Assembly: GCA_910587135.1 (NCBI GenBank)
Contig: CAJULF010000009.1
Coordinates: 1-64,000 of the forward strand
From: an uncultured Oscillospiraceae bacterium
GTDB taxonomy: Bacteria; Bacillota; Clostridia; Oscillospirales; Ruminococcaceae
DNA length: 64,000 bases
Direction of reading: 5' to 3'
The notes beneath the pieces are model-generated. The model made no database searches. It was not told the DNA's origin and worked only from the letters and a program-made list of their open reading frames with translations. The translations under genes and the position numbers were made by a program. Positions 42,648 through 52,581 of this stretch are shown in pieces (the stretch's first letter is position 1; every line of letters starts with the position of its first letter).

Positions 42648-45007
42648 CAATAGTTCGCTCCTTTCCATCCAAATTGCGTGAGATCTTTTTCAGTACCGTT
42701 TACTTTGAGCGTCAGCCTGTCAAGGTCCGCCTCGATCACCGTTCCGTTGCTGAAAGTGGTTTTTACCACATTATCGGAAACATACTCAAAATCGGTTATA
42801 GTAGCCTCGGATACTCCCGATACAATGTCCTTGCACACCTTATATTCTGCCGCGGCTACATCGAGCCAGCCCGCGTAGTGCGTGTAGAACAGCGTGTCAT
42901 AGGAGCTGTCCGTAAAGGTGTTGGGATTCTCATACATAACCTCGTAATGAACGGGTGTGCCCGTCGCTACGGAAAGCAGGAACAGCTCATCCGCGCTGGA
43001 GCTTGCGTTCTTCGCCTTGGTCGTGTAGGGGATATATCCGTGGATTACCATCTCGTAGAGCGGGATATCATAGTCATATACGTCAAACCCGCTGCTGTAA
43101 AGCGGAACATCTTTTATCATGTCCACATAGGGAAGCACATAATCGTTGCAGGCGCTTGCCACAAATGTCATTCCGCTGTTGTTTATCATCTGGTAGCAGT
43201 TCTTGAGGTTCTCCACAGCCTGCTGTCTGGAGGTATTTCTTTTGGCATTGGAGGTGAAGTCGCTGTAAAGCATATTCGTTCCTTCCGCCACCGAGATAGC
43301 GCTCAGACCGCCCTTGCCGTATCCGGAAATTACCTCTCCGTAAACCTTCTCGTAATAAGCCGGTGAGAGTATGTACCAACTGGTTCTTGTATCGTGGGGA
43401 GTGCCGAAAGCTCTCTCATAAACCCCCTGCGTAGCGTATGCCTTGGTAACGCCTATTACAGATGCGCCCGTCTTGGAGTAGCCGTTTCCGCTTCTCTCAT
43501 AGTTCATAAGGTCGACACTCGGAGCGAAAACCGCGCCTATGCTCTCAAGGTATTTTTTGAGATCCTCGAACTTATTCTTGCCGCCGAGCGAACTTGCATA
43601 ATCGAGAGAATTTGAGATGCGGCTTGTAACGCCTGCCGTGTTGAAGTCCTCATAGGTGACTATCATGTCCGAAACGCCGCGCTCGTTAAGCTCACGGACT
43701 ATCTCCTCCGCCTGCTCGTATGTCGTTGCGGTTGTCTGGAGCTTTACGGGGAATCCCGCTACGGAGCGCTCTTTAACCGTGCCTCCGAAAAGGTCAAGGT
43801 AGAGATGAGCATCGTCCGCCGTGGTCTTTTTAGTCATACCCTTTTCGTCAACCAGATATTTCTGATATCTCTGGGCAATGTCCACATAGCTCACATTTTC
43901 CTTGGCGATAGGATAGTACCTTACCGTCATGCGTGGCTCGGGAACCTTATTCTGCTGATAAGCCTTCAAAGCCGAAGCGTTGCTGCCGCCCATGAAGTAG
44001 CTGTCGGTAGAACGCAGCGAGAAGTTGAACCACGCGGAGTTGTATCCTGTCGCTCTCGGACCGCGCGCTATGCTTGCCTTTGCGGTCGCGTAAGCCGAAC
44101 CCTCGGTCGCTACCAGCAGCAGAGCATTGTCCTCCTTTACAAGACCCAGTATAGGCAGGTATGCCTGCTCGGTCTTTTTCGGAGCCATATCCTGGCTTAT
44201 CGCCAGATCTCTGCCGTACAGCTGCTGAGAATAATCCGAAGCGCCGGTTCTTCCGTTATTGAAGTTGATGACAGCGCCGGAGCCGTCGGGAGTTACTATG
44301 TAGCCCTCCTCGTCCAGTCCGCCCGCTCCCAGATCCTGGAACAAACCTACGTCTACGATGGAGCGCGAACTGTCCATGATCTTGTCGGGTTCGTCTATCT
44401 CCACCTCGTAGATCTCGTCCGCGATAATGGATATCTCAAAATAGTCATCCTTCAGAGTTACCGTGTAGGGAATCTTTATACCCTCGCGGCTGAAATCAAC
44501 CGTTGCCTTAAAGCCGTTCTCATAGCTTGTGTCCACTGTCGTTGTGCCGTTGGCGGCCGAGCGCAGCAGAGTGTTTGCCGCGTCGGTATCGGTAACCATT
44601 ACGGAGTTAATTACGACCGAGGATTTCAGCTCGTTCTTTTTGGTATTATTGGTTCCTACCACGGGGTCGTTTTCGGCATTATAGGGATTGCTCCACCAGT
44701 AGTAGCCGTTCGCCAGATTCTCGACAGCGAAAACACCCGTTTCCTTATTTACATAAAGAGCAAGGCTGCTTGTTCGCGCGCACTCTTCCATTGCCGCAAG
44801 AGCTTCCTCCTCGGTTATATCCGCAGGAGGCGCCTCCTCTTCGGGGGCTTCTTCCTCTCCGGTGTCCTCCGGTGCGGCGTCCGCCTCGGAGGTGTTCACA
44901 GGTTCGGTGCTTTCAGCGGTTTCTGACCATGCAACGCTTTGGCTTGCCGTAAGCGCCATTGATGCGCAAAGCGCCGCGGCAAGTATTTTCTTGCGAAATT
45001 TAAGCAT
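42647..45007 (-). CDS. Large secreted protein, DUF5696-like
   Basis: About 786 residues: signal peptide ending near SQSVAWSE, acidic linker (about 30-75), then a long globular region. Pattern agrees with the DUF5696 group seen in Gram-positive sugar-uptake loci, including GLFQDLGAGGLDEEGYIVTP and YILSPAYYEKVYGEVISGYG. The middle has a barrel-like rhythm (ADDAHLYLDLFGGTVKER, MIVTYEDFNTAGV), hence a possible carbohydrate-active or glycan-binding role, but no catalytic motif is certain. ATG 45007 with GGTGG before it. It is translationally coupled to the MalF-like gene after it. I have moderate confidence in the family. Confidence 0.65.
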   Translation of the reverse strand: MLKFRKKILAAALCASMALTASQSVAWSETAESTEPVNTSEADAAPEDTGEEEAPEEEAPPADITEEEALAAMEECARTSSLALYVNKETGVFAVENLANGYYWWSNPYNAENDPVVGTNNTKKNELKSSVVINSVMVTDTDAANTLLRSAANGTTTVDTSYENGFKATVDFSREGIKIPYTVTLKDDYFEISIIADEIYEVEIDEPDKIMDSSRSIVDVGLFQDLGAGGLDEEGYIVTPDGSGAVINFNNGRTGASDYSQQLYGRDLAISQDMAPKKTEQAYLPILGLVKEDNALLLVATEGSAYATAKASIARGPRATGYNSAWFNFSLRSTDSYFMGGSNASALKAYQQNKVPEPRMTVRYYPIAKENVSYVDIAQRYQKYLVDEKGMTKKTTADDAHLYLDLFGGTVKERSVAGFPVKLQTTATTYEQAEEIVRELNERGVSDMIVTYEDFNTAGVTSRISNSLDYASSLGGKNKFEDLKKYLESIGAVFAPSVDLMNYERSGNGYSKTGASVIGVTKAYATQGVYERAFGTPHDTRTSWYILSPAYYEKVYGEVISGYGKGGLSAISVAEGTNMLYSDFTSNAKRNTSRQQAVENLKNCYQMINNSGMTFVASACNDYVLPYVDMIKDVPLYSSGFDVYDYDIPLYEMVIHGYIPYTTKAKNASSSADELFLLSVATGTPVHYEVMYENPNTFTDSSYDTLFYTHYAGWLDVAAAEYKVCKDIVSGVSEATITDFEYVSDNVVKTTFSNGTVIEADLDRLTLKVNGTEKDLTQFGWKGANY

Positions 45008-45108
45008 TTTTACACCACCATTTTCAATATTCAATGCCATAGGTTATATTTCGGCATCTGCCGGTTCCGCGTATTCTCCCCGGTATCGCCCGGGAAACAT
45101 GCCGCGGA

Positions 45109-45876
45109 TCATTTGGTTCTGAGCTTTGCCATCTCTTTCTTAAGCTGGTGCTTTTCAAAGAGCGTGTATGCCGTGACCACTATCGCCACAAGCACCGCAA
45201 TAGCGCCTATGAAGATGAGCACAAGCGTCGTCGGCTCCAGATTCGAGAATCTGTAAAGCAGCTCCGTATAGATGGAGTATACGAAAACATATACCTGCTG
45301 GAAAAGCGAAACCAACAGTACCAGCAAGATTATAATAATGACCATCGCGAAAACGGTTATTATCATAAAGAGCAGGGTTTTGGGGATTGAATACTGGTGT
45401 ACCGTCCTCATGCCCGAGATCAGCAGTATTACCGTCCACAGGATCGTGAGGTAGGATACGAATGTGATAAAGGCGGACTCGGTTCTGAGCAGGCAGTTGG
45501 AAAGTATTATGTTGATGACCTTTCCTATGATGAAGGGTACAAGAGCATACGCGGTATTAACGCAGATATTCTTCATTGTGCCCTCGCCGTCAAACAGCGT
45601 GCAAAGCGCCCAGTTGCCCACTACCCATGTAAAGAACAGCACAATCGACTGAATCACAATAGGCACTACGTTAAAAATCTTGACATCGGAAAAATCAAAA
45701 AGGAAGCCTGTCATAAGCTGCTCGCATACGCTGACTATAAAGAACAGCGCTACGATAACCATTGCGACCTTCATGTTATATGCTTTCTTCCATCTGAGGT
45801 CCTCAAAGCCTTCAAAAGGATGACGCATGACGTAGAACGGCCATTTCCAAGCCGGTAAATCCAAATCAAATCTCAT
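45109..45876 (-). CDS. Yip1-like membrane protein
   Basis: 255 residues with five hydrophobic segments (about 38-56, 70-90, 110-130, 150-172, 225-245) and WKKAYNMKVAMVIVALF at the start of the first; the pattern PFEGFEDLRWKK plus GTMKNICVNTAYALVPFIIG matches the bacterial Yip1 superfamily. Function is unknown. It sits 3 bp after the propeller gene and before the DUF5696-like gene. A recurring trio of Yip1, propeller and DUF5696 proteins is known to me from other Gram-positive sugar loci, but I cannot verify that here. Confidence 0.7.
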   Translation of the reverse strand: MRFDLDLPAWKWPFYVMRHPFEGFEDLRWKKAYNMKVAMVIVALFFIVSVCEQLMTGFLFDFSDVKIFNVVPIVIQSIVLFFTWVVGNWALCTLFDGEGTMKNICVNTAYALVPFIIGKVINIILSNCLLRTESAFITFVSYLTILWTVILLISGMRTVHQYSIPKTLLFMIITVFAMVIIIILLVLLVSLFQQVYVFVYSIYTELLYRFSNLEPTTLVLIFIGAIAVLVAIVVTAYTLFEKHQLKKEMAKLRTK

Positions 45877-45879
45877 GGC

Positions 45880-47517
45880 TTACTCCTCCTTTTTCTGCTG
45901 TTCTCTCAGAAGCTTATCGGCGGCAGCCTTCTTCTTTGCGCGCTGGCGTCCGCGAACGCTGGAGATAACATATATTGCCGCAAGCAGAAGAATTATGATG
46001 ACCGCGAAAAGCGTGAAGTTTTCTCTGATAAACGCCATTCTCCAGCCCTTGAACGCTTCGTTGTAGCCCATTCTGGAATTATAGTAGAAGTAATCCATAG
46101 CGGTCTCAAAGTCGTTCTGATTGAGGTACGCGTTTCCGAGACCTACATATGCCCACCAGTAATTCGAGTCGCGGCGGAGAACTTCGTTCCACGGACCTAC
46201 CGACTCCGCGTATTTGCCGGTGTTGAAAAGTGTAATTGCCTCGTGAACTATCGAGCCGAACTCGGTGCGCCCGAATACCGTAACGCTGTTTTTGCGTCCG
46301 TCAAGAACAAAAACGTTGTTTCCGAGACTCTCAACCGCGTTTACGGTCGTGAACGTACCCTTCTGGCTTCCCGTGCCGCCGAAGATAAACAGCAGGTCAC
46401 ACTCGTCGCTGTACTGGAAGATACGTCCCGTTTCCAGGTCGAGCAGGTTTATTACTCCGTTATCGCCGATATCAACGTCTGTGATACGCGAGGAGTAGGT
46501 CTTGCCTCTGTAATATTTTGTGAGGTAATCGCCGAAGTTGTAATCGTCATATCCGAGGTTTACGAAAATATTCGTACCTGCGGAGTTGAGCTTCTTCAGA
46601 ATATCGGTATCCGAATTCTTGGTTTCGGTTACGGTATAAATGAAGTTATCTTCGTCAATATCAAAGTTGGATATCTCAACAGGAACGTTTCTTCTCATTC
46701 TCATGATCTGCTCACGGGTGAAAATCAGCTTCCAGAAAGCGTTCATGATAACCTCTCCGGTTTTCTCGACGCGGTTCGCGCCGAAATAGCCGTTGAACTC
46801 GCCCTCTCTTGAGAACACGATAGCGCCCTTCGTGGTTGAGTCGATAACGATATAAACGTTCTTAGCCGCGTCTACAAGCACCTTAGAGGGGTTGAAGGTC
46901 TGTGTCTGGTCAAAGACTTCCTCCTCGGGGCGGGTGTAAACCGCAACCACTTTTCCGTAACCTATGCCGCTGTCGTCCTTCTCCGCATAGAAAGCAACCA
47001 CTCTCTCATTCTCGTTGTCGGCAACGTATATCATATCGTCATCGTCAACAAAAACTCCCGTCGGACCTTTAAAGTAAAGGCTGGTTTCCTTTGCGTATCT
47101 CGACTGGTCAAGAGTACCCACGTTCACCGCGTCCTCTCTCCGCTTAAGCCACTCTCCCACCTCGGAAAAATCGAGGTATTCTATCGCGTTTATAAGGTTG
47201 AACTTGCTGTCGGTTTTAATTATGCGCCCCTTCATATTTGAATCGAGCGTACCGGAATAAGCGGTATCCGCTATGTATATCTCGTCGGAAGCCGAAACGA
47301 ACATATCCGACGGTGTACTCAGGTCGCCGCAGCCGATATCCTTGCCGGTTACGACCTTTTCCACAACATAGCCGTTCTGCGAGGGAATCGGGTCGCCGTA
47401 CCAGTCGTAGTTGTAACCGTCATAAGGCTCATCGGCGTATGCAACGCCCGTGCAGAGCATAGCCGCCGCCATAAAGGCGGAAACCGCGCAAGCAGCGATG
47501 CGTCTGATTGATGGCAC
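45880..47517 (-). CDS. Secreted beta-propeller (NHL-like) plus TPR protein
   Basis: About 545 residues: signal peptide (cleavage near TGVAYADE), NHL/propeller blades (about 45-440, with repeated GVFVDDDDMIYVADNENERVV- and DVDIGDNGVINLLDL-type strands), one or two TPR repeats (about 440-505, WWAYVGLGNAYLNQNDFETA), one transmembrane helix (about 510-530) and a basic tail. Probably a membrane-tethered binding protein on the outer face. Start GTG 47517 has GAAAGG 9 nt upstream; ATG 47526 lacks space to its site and is the alternative. It precedes the Yip1 gene in the operon. Confidence 0.7.
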   Translation of the reverse strand: MPSIRRIAACAVSAFMAAAMLCTGVAYADEPYDGYNYDWYGDPIPSQNGYVVEKVVTGKDIGCGDLSTPSDMFVSASDEIYIADTAYSGTLDSNMKGRIIKTDSKFNLINAIEYLDFSEVGEWLKRREDAVNVGTLDQSRYAKETSLYFKGPTGVFVDDDDMIYVADNENERVVAFYAEKDDSGIGYGKVVAVYTRPEEEVFDQTQTFNPSKVLVDAAKNVYIVIDSTTKGAIVFSREGEFNGYFGANRVEKTGEVIMNAFWKLIFTREQIMRMRRNVPVEISNFDIDEDNFIYTVTETKNSDTDILKKLNSAGTNIFVNLGYDDYNFGDYLTKYYRGKTYSSRITDVDIGDNGVINLLDLETGRIFQYSDECDLLFIFGGTGSQKGTFTTVNAVESLGNNVFVLDGRKNSVTVFGRTEFGSIVHEAITLFNTGKYAESVGPWNEVLRRDSNYWWAYVGLGNAYLNQNDFETAMDYFYYNSRMGYNEAFKGWRMAFIRENFTLFAVIIILLLAAIYVISSVRGRQRAKKKAAADKLLREQQKKEE

Positions 47518-47612
47518 TGTAATCATCCTTTCGTTATGTGTTTTATCGGTTATCCCGCGCGGAGCGCTAAGGGCAGTCCCCTGCTCCGCCTGCGGGCATG
47601 ACGTTTTTCGGA

Positions 47613-48473
47613 TCAGTCCTTAAGTCCCGAGTGGGCCATCGTTTCAACAACGTTGCTCTGGAGGATTAGGAACAGTATCATAGGCGGCAGCATCAGTACT
47701 ACAACCGTCGCCGACGATACGCCCGTTCTGGCTATACCCGAAGCTGCAATCTGCTGCATAACGATAGGAATAGGCTTCAGCTGCTCACTGTATACGAAAA
47801 GGTAGCCCGTGATTTGCCATGCGCCCTGGAACGCGAATATCATCAGCGTCAGCCACGCGGGCTTTACGTTGGGCATAACGACCTGCCAGCATATTCTCAT
47901 GTGGCTTGCGCCGTCCAGCTTCGCCGCCTCGATCATGCTTTCGGGAATCTGTCCCATAAACTGACGCATAAGGAACAGTCCCATTGCGGTAGCTATGTAA
48001 GGAAGCGTCAGCGCGAAGTAGGTATCGATCATGCCGAGAACCGCCATAACGATATACTGAACGATGTATGTTACCGAGGAGGTAAACAGCAGCGCGACCT
48101 CAATAATCTTGTTCATAGCCTTGATACCGGGGGCTTTTACCTTTGCCAGCACATATGCCGCCGAGGAGGACAGCAGGAGCTGTGCCACCGTAACGACTAC
48201 CGATACAAGAACAGAGTTGAATACGTATCTTGAGAAAGGAACGTCCAGCGCGCCCGCGACCTTAAGCATATCCTCGAAGTTAAGCGAGGTGGGGTTCTGT
48301 ACATAAAGCTTTGGAGGGAACACAAACAGCTCCTCAACCGGCTTTATGGACTGGACAAACGAGAAGTAGATGGGGAACAGCATGAACAGACCGACGAGCA
48401 CCAGCAGAATGAATATCGCTATATCGCCGCCGCGGGAGCCGCCCCACTTTTTTCTTTTCTTAATTATGCGCAT
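47613..48473 (-). CDS. Sugar ABC transporter permease, MalG/CUT1 type (first pair)
   Basis: 286 residues, six transmembrane helices and an intact EAA loop (IPESMIEAAKLDGASHMRIC near residue 185). It pairs with the MalF-like permease 13 bp upstream. Together they form the membrane pore that receives substrate from the 979-residue binding protein encoded upstream. Confidence 0.92.
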   Translation of the reverse strand: MRIIKKRKKWGGSRGGDIAIFILLVLVGLFMLFPIYFSFVQSIKPVEELFVFPPKLYVQNPTSLNFEDMLKVAGALDVPFSRYVFNSVLVSVVVTVAQLLLSSSAAYVLAKVKAPGIKAMNKIIEVALLFTSSVTYIVQYIVMAVLGMIDTYFALTLPYIATAMGLFLMRQFMGQIPESMIEAAKLDGASHMRICWQVVMPNVKPAWLTLMIFAFQGAWQITGYLFVYSEQLKPIPIVMQQIAASGIARTGVSSATVVVLMLPPMILFLILQSNVVETMAHSGLKD

Positions 48474-48486
48474 CTCCCGTACCTCC

Positions 48487-49425
48487 TTATGTATCCAGAA
48501 TTCCGCTCATTGCCTTGCGGATAACGTTGTTTACGACAAGCATTACAAGGAACAGCACGAAGCAGATAGCGCAGGCATAACCCATCTCGTATCTGATAGA
48601 GCCGTAGTCGAAAGCGTGCGTCATGATGGTGTGCGCCGCGTAGTCCGTTGAGGGGAACGCGGTCAGGAAACGACCGATATCGCCCGCTGTAAAGGAGGAT
48701 GTGATCTGCATTACCGCCGCGAACAGCAGCTGCGGTCCCATTGACGGGACGGTGATGTAGATAAGCTCCTGGAAGCGGTTCTTGATACCCTCGATAGCGC
48801 CCGCCTCATAACCCGACTTGTCGATGCCCTGAAGTCCCGCTCTCAGCGCAAGGAAGCCTGCGCCCAGCGCCATCCACATCTGTACGATGATAACGCACAT
48901 GAGGATATATCGCGCGTCGGTCAGCCACTGCTGGGCGCCCTTGATAATGCCCAGATTCAGCAGCACGGAGTTGAGGAAGCCGTAGGTATCGCCCGAGAAG
49001 ATGAGCTGCCATGTGGCGTAGATGTTACCCGCCAGCGTCGGAGCGTAGAAAACATAGGTAAATACGGTTTTCAGCGGACCGGGCATCTCGTTTATCAGCC
49101 ATGCGAGCAGGAAGCACAGGATATAGCTCACAGGTCCCGTGATTATCGCGAAAACCAGCGTATTCTGTATCGCGATAAGGAAAACGTCGTCTGCCAGAAA
49201 CAGAGTGTAGAAGTTGCTTAGCCCCGTCCATTGGGGGAACTGTACCATGTTAAAGTTCGTAAAGCCGATAGGGAGCGAGATCAAAACCGGAATCCCCGTA
49301 AAGACTACGAACAGCAAGAAGAATGGTAACGCGAGCACATATGCGCTGCCGTTCTTTTTCATTTCGCGCATCGTATAGCGAAACTTACTGTCTTCGATAT
49401 ACTGCGATTTTTCTTTACCGAACAA
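48487..49425 (-). CDS. Sugar ABC transporter permease, MalF/CUT1 type (first pair)
   Basis: 312 residues, six transmembrane helices, EAA loop IDKSGYEAGAIEGIKNRFQE near residue 205. The N-terminal 30 residues are short and basic, unlike the second MalF-like protein. It follows the binding protein gene by about 130 bp, which contains a stem-loop; this arrangement allows more binding protein than permease to be made. Confidence 0.92.
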   Translation of the reverse strand: MFGKEKSQYIEDSKFRYTMREMKKNGSAYVLALPFFLLFVVFTGIPVLISLPIGFTNFNMVQFPQWTGLSNFYTLFLADDVFLIAIQNTLVFAIITGPVSYILCFLLAWLINEMPGPLKTVFTYVFYAPTLAGNIYATWQLIFSGDTYGFLNSVLLNLGIIKGAQQWLTDARYILMCVIIVQMWMALGAGFLALRAGLQGIDKSGYEAGAIEGIKNRFQELIYITVPSMGPQLLFAAVMQITSSFTAGDIGRFLTAFPSTDYAAHTIMTHAFDYGSIRYEMGYACAICFVLFLVMLVVNNVIRKAMSGILDT

Positions 49426-49449
49426 ACTGATTCCTCCTAATATTTATTC

Positions 49450-49466
49450 GGAGAGCGTGGCTCTCC
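49450..49466 (-). terminator. Intercistronic hairpin between binding protein and permease genes
   Basis: GGAGAGC / GCTCTCC with a GTG loop; no clear U-run on the minus strand, so partial termination or mRNA stabilisation of the upstream gene is likely. A second, wider inverted repeat, TCCCGCTTTAT / ATAAAGCGGGA, surrounds it at 49488-49552. Confidence 0.5.
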
Positions 49467-49558
49467 CGCCTTGCAGTAGTTATACTATCCCGCTTTATAC
49501 CATTCAAACAGATGTTGTATGATCGTTGTTTTATATGAAACATAAAGCGGGACAAGTA

Positions 49559-52498
49559 TCATTCCTCCGTGTAGAAACCAAGCTCCGTCAGCTTTCTTAC
49601 GATTTCGTTGTTGATATCTCTGTTGTAAGAGGACAGCTGGAGTCTGGGATCTCTCTGATTGTTTACAACGGCTCTGAACGCGTTGTAAACGTTACGGGTC
49701 ACCGCATAGGAAGCGGGGATGATCGGCACCTCGCGCAGATTGGACATCTGGTCGGATATCTTGTTGTATTCCGCCGTAGACCAGTTCATCTTTTGAAGCG
49801 CTTCGAGATTGGCGGTAGCGTAGCGTCCCATCGGACCCATAATAGCCTCGATGGTTCTGCCGTACTCAACCTGAATATCGGTGGAGGTGAACCACTTGAT
49901 GAAATCCCACGCCGCCTCGGGGTTGGTGCAGCTCTTGAATATTACCGCACCGGAGGAACCGGAGTTGGAGGTATAGTCAAGTATCTCGTTGCCGTTCTCG
50001 TCCGTCCTGTATGTTCCGGGAACATGTGTGAAGTCCCACAGACCCTTGATTTCAGGCGCCGCAACCGTAAGCTGAGTATAGAAGGTCGCGTAGTTCTGTA
50101 TCAGGATAGGCATCTCACCTGTTCTGAAGCGTGAGAAACCGTCGTAGGTCTGTTCAAAGTCATAGATAGTATAGAACTTTGTCCATTTGGTGAACGCCTC
50201 AACCGCCGCTTCGGTATCGAAGGTGGTCGCGGTGTAGTTGTCGTTATAGAAGCTCTGTCCTGTCTGAAGCATCAGAAGAACGAAAGTGTTGCCCGCGTCA
50301 AATACCTGAGAGGAAACGTTGGAGGGCAGTATCAGACCGACTTCAAGGTACTTTCTCTGGAGGTCGGGCAGCATATCTATCAGTGCGTCCCAGCTTTCGG
50401 GCGGCTCATTGTAGCCAAGCTCCTGAAGAACGTCGGTGCGGTAGAACATCATTGGGAAGCTCTCATCCAGCGGCAGCGCGTAATATCCGCCGTTGAACTC
50501 ATACAGCGTCATTACATCGGGGGAGAAACGCTGTGCTATGGTGTTAAAGTCCGGATTTGACGAAAGCTCCACCAGCAGACCTCTCGAAGCGCAGACAACG
50601 GGGAAGTCGCCGCCGCTGAACAGCGCCACCTCAGGTCCCTTACCTGCCAGAGTAGCCTCAAGAACGGCTCCCTGTACCAGACTTATGGACGCCTGAATGG
50701 AGTGGTCGGGGTTGTACTGGTTCGCTACCAGCTCGCTGACTACGGTAGCCTGGTCACGACCGAGTGATACCCATACGTTAAGCGCCTGAGTGGTAGTTTC
50801 GGAAATCGAAGTGTAGTCCTCAAAGAAAGAACCTATAAATCCCTTGAAACCGAAAGCAAACGCCTTGAAGAAATTGCTCCTGTTGTCCTTGTATTTATCG
50901 TGGACGGTCTTTACCTCGATATAGTCGATTTCAAGAGGCTGGTCGCGGTAATCGCGCATCCACGCGGAAACAGCCGTGATCTGGTCGCGTATGCTGTTTA
51001 TCATGGTCGGTATATCATCGGGCTCTTTGATGGCAAGCTCCAGAATAATCGCCATGGTCTGAAGTGCCGCAGCCTCGGAACCCTGACCTGTCAGCGCCTC
51101 TATACTCGCCTTTTCGGCATAGAGCTGATCAACCGTGCTCTGGAATACGTCCAGCAGCTCGGGTATCTGAACGTCGAGGTAATAATCGTTGTACTCGTCG
51201 GGGCTGGGACCTGTGATCATCAGGATACGTCTGCGGTAATAGTTCATGTTGTACACAAGGTCGTCGAGACGCTGCATTACCGCGCCTATATCGCCCGGAA
51301 TAGCCTCAAGACCTATCGTGTTTGTTCCCGCGTTAAGATAAACGTATATATCCTCGCCGTTATCGTCAACAAGATTTACATTCTGCCACTTGGAATTGTA
51401 CTGAATTTTTACATCGTCAAGCTCTGCGCAGGGAACAACGCCGTTAATGTAAACGCGTCTGTTGGAGAAGAAGCCGCGCATTGTGTTCTGACGAACGCGG
51501 AAATTCAAATTGTACCAGCCGTCGGCGGGTACTTCAACATTCCACACAACCGTCTGAGTCGCCTTGTCCCACGTCTCCGCGCCCAGCGTATTGTAACGCT
51601 TGTATACGGGGTGGGATGGGCTTACGGTGTAGTCTGTTCTGTCGAAGGTGGGATAAAGCGTGGAGGCGGTGGTGTAAGCGGGGGTTTCCGCCTCGATAAG
51701 TATAGCCTCGTTATTGAGGAGAGCGGGAGTACTCTCTATCTCAGCTTCCGAGGGCTTGATATCCGCATAGGACGGCAGTGCCTCGGTGTTGTAGAAGCGG
51801 ATATTCTTCATGTAGAAGTTGGTCTTTACGCCATTAAGCGTCAGCGTATGCTCGCCGGCGGAAAGATAGAAGCTGAAAGGCTCGTTAATAAGTCCCGATT
51901 TATCCTTGATCGGATAGGTCACCCAGCAGTCATATTCCGTCTGCGGAGGGCGCTTCTGGTTTTTCCGCTGAGCGTCAAACTCAATGTTGCCGTTGCTTAT
52001 CCAGTAACGGTCAAGCTCGACAAGCTGAAGCTCGTCAAACGGGCGCTCTCCGTCAATCAGCATGCCTACCTCAATTGTAGTGTTCGTGCCGGCAACGGGA
52101 TAGTAGAACATCTCCATATTGTACAGTCCCGCCGTCTTGACATTAAATTTCCATGTAACGGAGCCCTCACTGTCCAGCCAGGACATACAGTCGGTCTCTC
52201 CCTCAAAGGGAACTATCTCGCAGACCGCTCCGTTTGAAGCCTCAAATTCGGTCACATCTATCGTGACCTCCTCCATGGGTCTTGCAGCATCAGCGTATTC
52301 CTCTATGTAACTTTTATACGCGTGCTTGTTGCTGACAATGTTCATGTTGTCAGCGTTAAGGTCCTCAAAGGAGCTTATTTCCTCCTCTGTTTCGGCAGCA
52401 GCGCCAAGGCTCGCGACCTGAACCAACGACGCGGCGATAACCGCGGACATAAACAGCGATGTTACTTTTTTAAAGCTCACTTTTTGCTTATTTGCCAC
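49559..52498 (-). CDS. Large extracellular solute-binding protein with extra beta-sandwich region
   Basis: About 979 residues. Signal peptide ending near SLGAAAET, with no lipobox cysteine, so it is not a standard lipoprotein. Residues about 50-420 look like two carbohydrate-binding-type beta sandwiches (WLDSEGSVTWKFNVKTAGLY and WNVEVPADGWYNLNFRVRQN); then a helical linker; then a family 1 solute-binding domain (about 590-960, LSSNPDFNTIAQRF, FPMMFYRTDVLQELGY, GAVIFKSCTNPEAAWDFIKW). Start GTG 52498, preceded by AAAGGTGG, is chosen over ATG 52549. It is the third gene of the operon. Normal binding proteins are 400-550 residues, so the size is striking. Confidence 0.85.
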   Translation of the reverse strand: MANKQKVSFKKVTSLFMSAVIAASLVQVASLGAAAETEEEISSFEDLNADNMNIVSNKHAYKSYIEEYADAARPMEEVTIDVTEFEASNGAVCEIVPFEGETDCMSWLDSEGSVTWKFNVKTAGLYNMEMFYYPVAGTNTTIEVGMLIDGERPFDELQLVELDRYWISNGNIEFDAQRKNQKRPPQTEYDCWVTYPIKDKSGLINEPFSFYLSAGEHTLTLNGVKTNFYMKNIRFYNTEALPSYADIKPSEAEIESTPALLNNEAILIEAETPAYTTASTLYPTFDRTDYTVSPSHPVYKRYNTLGAETWDKATQTVVWNVEVPADGWYNLNFRVRQNTMRGFFSNRRVYINGVVPCAELDDVKIQYNSKWQNVNLVDDNGEDIYVYLNAGTNTIGLEAIPGDIGAVMQRLDDLVYNMNYYRRRILMITGPSPDEYNDYYLDVQIPELLDVFQSTVDQLYAEKASIEALTGQGSEAAALQTMAIILELAIKEPDDIPTMINSIRDQITAVSAWMRDYRDQPLEIDYIEVKTVHDKYKDNRSNFFKAFAFGFKGFIGSFFEDYTSISETTTQALNVWVSLGRDQATVVSELVANQYNPDHSIQASISLVQGAVLEATLAGKGPEVALFSGGDFPVVCASRGLLVELSSNPDFNTIAQRFSPDVMTLYEFNGGYYALPLDESFPMMFYRTDVLQELGYNEPPESWDALIDMLPDLQRKYLEVGLILPSNVSSQVFDAGNTFVLLMLQTGQSFYNDNYTATTFDTEAAVEAFTKWTKFYTIYDFEQTYDGFSRFRTGEMPILIQNYATFYTQLTVAAPEIKGLWDFTHVPGTYRTDENGNEILDYTSNSGSSGAVIFKSCTNPEAAWDFIKWFTSTDIQVEYGRTIEAIMGPMGRYATANLEALQKMNWSTAEYNKISDQMSNLREVPIIPASYAVTRNVYNAFRAVVNNQRDPRLQLSSYNRDINNEIVRKLTELGFYTEE

Positions 52499-52581
52499 AG
52501 TATAATCCACCTTTCCTATTATCTGCACGGCGAACCGCCGACAGCGCATAATCGGGCTTCTCCCTTCCCGATCGTTTACTG

